Shown here: positions 36,389-40,254 of the stretch, piece after piece
Layout of the letters: every line of letters begins with the position of its first letter
Position numbering within the stretch: the stretch's first letter is position 1
NCBI GenBank assembly: GCA_015039315.1
Contig: WIDE01000060.1
Location: 154,881 to 195,134 of the forward strand
Source of the DNA: Clavulina sp. PMI_390
Taxonomy: Eukaryota > Basidiomycota > Agaricomycetes > Cantharellales > Hydnaceae
Reading direction: 5' to 3'
Length of the DNA stretch: 40,254 nt
The notes under the pieces: generated by a model
Database searches by the model: none
What the model saw: the letters and a program-made list of their open reading frames with translations, nothing else
What the model was told of the DNA's origin: nothing
Made by a program: the position numbers and the translations under genes

Positions 36389-37299
36389 TACCCGCTATGT
36401 CTCTTTACCTCTATTGGGTTTTATGAAATGAGTTCCTGTTCCGTGCTCAATCAGCCAAAAATCTTTTTTTACTTCTACTGTACTTCGCGATCCGATGAAT
36501 TCCTACTATTGTTTTGCTACTGTCTCTCATTTTTTTCTCTCTCTCTTGTATAAATTCTCCACGCTAGTATACATTACTGGTGCAATCAATTTTTCGCCGA
36601 ATCATATTGTAGGGTCACGCGTAGGTGTGTTGGGATATTTGACGTCGGCTGCGATAACAACAACACAAGCAGCGGAAGATCTGCGCTCGACCGTTTCTCA
36701 AAAGGTCACCTTACACTTTGGCAACACGTGTGAGGTATCTCTCTCCCTCAGTCGTCAACCGCAAGGCTTGTACAGCCTTATCTTCTATTCGTCGTCGTCG
36801 TCCCCTGCCACCACGATTCACGTTCACGGGTCTCGGTCCGCTAAAATGTTGCTTCTTTTCTCAGTTCTAGCTCATCTCAACTGCCTATCACCTAGCCCCT
36901 CGCCACATTCCTGGTAAACTACACCGCGTATGATGCGATACCGGAGACTGTCGCTTGCAGGGGCCACAGACAAGTAGACCCAAGCGCATGATTGGGCGAA
37001 ATAGACACTAAATGTCAGTATCCAAGTTTTTACTGCCTGTGCTCGCCCTCATGAGATAGAGCAACAGCATCACGACCCCGCCTGCCAAGCACCGCTATCG
37101 CAGACTCACGGACAGCCATTAGAACGAGGTGATACACTCGACACCACTATCCCATCGTCCCTCCAACTCCTCACCGAAACTTCTCGATCTGTCCTACTGT
37201 CGCCCTCGGATAACGGCACCGCCAGCCCTCGAGCGAATGGTACCGACCACCACGCCTATCGAAACCCGTAGCACCATCAGCAATAACCGGGTCGCTCTA
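36389..37299. other. Intergenic between acetyl-CoA synthetase and the phosphatase pseudogene
   Basis: Starts with the pyrimidine-rich 3' UTR of the acetyl-CoA synthetase gene. The N-terminal part of the purple acid phosphatase would be expected near 36900-37300, but I could not recognise it there, so it is either deleted or decayed beyond reading by eye. Confidence 0.4.
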
Positions 37300-39054
37300 C
37301 CATACTATTGTCGTTGTGTCGCCAGGCCTACCCACTCGAATCGGCCCCACGAACTCTTTAGTCGACTCGTTTGTCACGGCTCGCAAGGCTAAGGACCAAA
37401 CTCCGTTCAATGTTGCCGCCGTCATCAATATGGACGTTTTTGGTGCCGATGGTGTGACTGTCAAGAAGTGGGACGCCATCACTGCTATTGATCCAGCACT
37501 CAACCATACGACGATTGGAGACTGTATGACACTACTGCTGATCAACAATTTGTGGTACGAGTGTCATAGCATCATCTGTGGTCCACATTTGTAACCCACC
37601 CTTTCCTATGCCGCAGATTCGCCCAGGCGATCTTGCAGACGCCCGTGTGTTACGATGCTTCCTTGGCAGTCGAGCGCTCGTCTCGGTGATCACTGTGGAA
37701 GGTTTCCTAAGATGATTGGTTTATCAGCGATCCGCTTGGTGTGTTTCAGAGTCCGACACTGGTTTTTGGTTTGCTCAAGCTATCCTATTGACCGCGATTC
37801 ATCAACACTACTACTTCAATTAGTACGAGGGTCTTATCGAGCATTTTTCGATGGGCTTGCTGCCGTCTCGCTTATGAAAACCCTACATCGTCAGTCCGGG
37901 AGCCACGAGGGTTAGTTGGCTTTCAACATCAAGATGGACATCATGATACAGCCGAGTGCGTCGAGGTTCCGTTCTCTTGCGTCACTGGTAAGACAAACTT
38001 TACGGGGTACATCGAACGCTTTGGCAACATCCTGCCAGGCACCTCTTCTTCGCCTTCCACTTCGTCTATCGTTGTCGCACGCCGCAAGCAGGCCGCCGCC
38101 GCGTCTCTCGCCCAGCCCCCATTCCGGTACACCTTTGGTATGTGTGCTGTTGTGTTGAATTCTTATATAGCGTAACTGATCTCGCCACCGCTTATCAGAC
38201 CATGGCATGGCCCACTTTATCATGATCGACACCGAGACCGACTTTGACAAAGGGCTTGTTGGTCCCGAGGAGAAAGGCGGCTCTCAAAACCTCGTCAATG
38301 ATGGCCCATTCGATGCGCAGAACCAGCAAATTCAATTCTTGTAGACTGAACTCGCGAGCGTCGATCCCACCATCACTCGTACGTCCGCTCAACTAGTTGG
38401 TGGTCCGTGATCAGCGGCTGATGATGACCCACAATCTCGTATCGTAGTCTGGATCATCGTTGCCGGACACTACCCGTACGTCCTGATGGTTCAGCCATTA
38501 CTCGAGGCCCGACTAACTTTTGCTTTATCTAAAATAGGTGGTACACTGACGGCACGGCGTGCACGGTTTGCCAGAGCGCCCTTGAGCCGATTTTCAACCA
38601 GTACAGAGTTGATGTAGCTGTCTTTAGTGCGTCGCCCTCTATACAACATGCACCGGTTCCTCACGTCTTTTCTTTTTTCTGGTCTAGGTCACGTCCATAA
38701 CATGCGACTCATCACTCCGATCACCAACGGCACGGTCGATCCAGCGGGGCTCAATCATCCAACCTTTCCATGGTAAGTGTCACGCGGACTCGAATTCAGG
38801 ACACCATCGATGGCTGACTGTGCTGCGCGTCTTTGATGTAGTTGTGAATTAGTGCCGCCGGAAACGTCGAGGGCTTTTCCTCGCTAAGCTCCAACCCGCC
38901 GAGTTACGACACCTGGGCTAACGGTGACCTCTACGGCTTTAGCAAGCTCTTGTTCCACAACAAGACTAATCTTGAGGTTCGGTTCATCAGCTCTACGGAC
39001 GGCACACTGCTCCAGTCGGCGACTCTGTACACTACCGCATTTGTTGGCGCTTGA
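37300..39054 (+). pseudogene. Purple acid phosphatase (metallophosphoesterase), disabled
   Basis: Scattered segments in order match fungal secreted purple acid phosphatases: LVDSFVTARKAKDQTPFNVA and VINMDVFGADGV (from ~37358), PGDLADA (~37628), YEGLIEHF (37824 on), FFDGLAAVS, KPYIVSPG (~37878), TGKTNFTGYIERFG (~37984), DHGMAHFIMIDTETDFDKGL (~38199), WIIVAGHYP (~38450), CTVCQSALEPIFNQY, the metal-binding HVHNMR (~38690), AAGNVEGFSSLSSNPPSYDT (~38850), and SKLLFHNKTNLEVRFISSTD near the end, stop TGA 39052-39054. Disablements seen: a frame change in the T-run 37844-37848, another at the A-run 37877-37880, another at 37896-37909 where PGNHE is expected, an in-frame TAG at 38342-38344, and a stop plus frame shift near 38842-38858. 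The Tyr of the GDxxY motif is also lost. Splice sites near 38390-38550 still look usable. Intact relatives hydrolyse phosphate esters outside the cell. Confidence 0.8.
38342..38344 (+). other. In-frame stop codon in the phosphatase pseudogene
   Basis: TAG follows CAA ATT CAA TTC TTG and precedes ACT GAA CTC GCG, in the stretch where family members read ...QxxFLKxDLA.... A single A-to-T change of an AAG lysine codon would explain it. Confidence 0.75.
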
Positions 39055-40254
39055 TCCCCCTGTAGCTCGGTGTCGTATACCGCGGTACTTGCGCTCAATT
39101 CGATTTCACTTTGGGGCCACTCCCGATCACCTTCTAGCTCGGTGTGAGATCTTACTCGCGCCCGATGACGGCGTTCGGGAATAATAAAGCGACGTTCTAT
39201 CCTACACACAGGGGCCGTTCCTCCCTCGCGTATAAGTTGATCAGCAAACATACCTTTGACACAGCGGGCGGAGGAGCGAGTATGATTGTATTTTTGTGAA
39301 ATAGCAAGAATGGAGAGAAATGTTGGGGATAGTCATAAGCTCAGTGATCAAAGGAGAAGAGTCGCTTATGCCGTCGTCGCTATTCGCGGCTCGGACGAGC
39401 GAGAGAAGGCGAAATTATATGGTTAATATAGAAAACAGCTACTACAACGGCGCTCTAGAAGAAAACCGACTATACGACGGATGGCTTGACGGCAATAATA
39501 GTATCAACCTTTTTGGTGCTGAGCGCAGCCGTGCCCAGGTGTGACAACGTGACGAGATGGACTGGCTTTCGTTCTGAGCTTGCGCCACGAGACTGAGGAG
39601 ATCCATGGCTCCCTACGACTGCTTGAAACCGTGTGGGCGTACTTCTATCACTCTATCTCACCGCTTTGGAGGTGTTTTCTGTATTGCCTGCCCATCGGAC
39701 CGCGACCAATCAACAAACTGATCACCCAGCGCGACATCGACCGTAGCGACTACGTGGATTATCCTTGTGGCCATGCGAGTGCTCAGGGATGTAGACAAAG
39801 CTGTACCGAGGTGCGTTTATCATACTACGTACTACATCCGCTTATCAGCAGACTCGTTATCAACACACATCTCTGTCGCTTTCGCCGCTGCTTCACTCTC
39901 AAATGACCAGCCACAATGCTAGTAGTAGCGCACCTTCGAGCCTGACCGCCTACTAAATCATCTGCTATCGATCTTTTCACCCTTTCCAGCCGCCGCTGTT
40001 GATACACTCAGTGTGCTAGATGCTTCTTTTTGGCGCATCCGGAGCATCGCGCGTTGTTTCTAGCTCCATCCACTCCGCCATCAAGCTCATTCCACCGCAG
40101 TGCCCGACTGCTTCATGACTGGTGAGCTTTCTTCATCTTTTTTCGTTTCTGGCCGCTCGTACCTAGGCTTACGGAAAGCATCAATACCGTTTCAATGTTT
40201 TTAAACTCGCGTTTTCCAGATTACTCGCCCCCTTTCGAGAAAGCACAGGCTCCC
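39055..40254. other. 3' flank of the pseudogene to window end, nothing assigned
   Basis: Short open frames occur (for example 39580-39906 +), without introns, motifs or homology that I recognise. No RNA gene, terminal repeat or tandem repeat was seen. A promoter or first exon of a gene beyond the window cannot be excluded near the right edge. Confidence 0.4.

Noticed and set aside
36495..36917. 140-aa plus-strand frame after acetyl-CoA synthetase
   Set aside because: Pyrimidine-rich 3' UTR sequence giving Ser/Leu/Phe codons, with no family features.
39580..39906. 108-aa plus-strand frame near the right edge
   Set aside because: A Cys/His cluster (CGHASAQGCRQSC) drew attention but the spacing fits no zinc-finger family I know, and nothing else supports a gene.

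Overview
The window is nuclear DNA of a filamentous basidiomycete, most likely an Agaricomycete; a Ceratobasidiaceae (Rhizoctonia-like) source is possible but unproven. The evidence is genes on both strands broken by many short GT-AG introns (mostly 45-120 bp), very small exons (10-25 nt), compact intergenic DNA, and protein families that read best as Agaricomycete proteins. There is no sign of prokaryotic operons, CRISPR arrays, phage or intact transposons. Exon models below were built by hand from splice consensus, reading phase and family motifs, and each model keeps frame through all its junctions unless stated.

Layout. 1-489: 3' end of a GH55-type exo-beta-1,3-glucanase (+). 868-951: intron-containing tRNA-Asp(GUC) with a Pol III T-run. 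1216-2710: unrecognised Met/Gly-rich coiled-coil protein (-). 3136-5510: ERT1/RDS2-type Zn2Cys6-PAS regulator of gluconeogenesis (-). 7127-9158: F-box protein (+). 10063-12687: TBC-domain protein with substituted catalytic fingers (+). 13497-18375: phosphoinositide-specific phospholipase C (+). 19323-22280: GH1 beta-glucosidase with a long tail ending in a CaaX box (-). 22281-25025: gene-poor stretch. 25026-26073: orphan gene (-), with a doubtful small ORF at 26104-26499 (-). 26573-28866: MFS transporter (-). 29462-32589: peroxin-3 (+). 33242-36388: acetyl-CoA synthetase (+). About 37300-39054: broken purple acid phosphatase gene (+). The last 1.2 kb shows nothing convincing.

Most genes are unlinked housekeeping or regulatory functions. 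Three bear on growth on acetate, fatty acids or other non-sugar carbon: the ERT1-type activator, acetyl-CoA synthetase, and PEX3, which is needed to build peroxisomes. This is a possible functional neighbourhood, not a cluster. Two other genes concern glucan or glucoside breakdown (GH55, GH1). The observations most worth a second look are the GH1 enzyme with a predicted prenylated tail, the TBC protein lacking both catalytic finger residues, the multiply disabled phosphatase, the repeat-bearing X-Y linker of the phospholipase C, and two unrecognised multi-exon genes. I found no convincing new multi-gene system.
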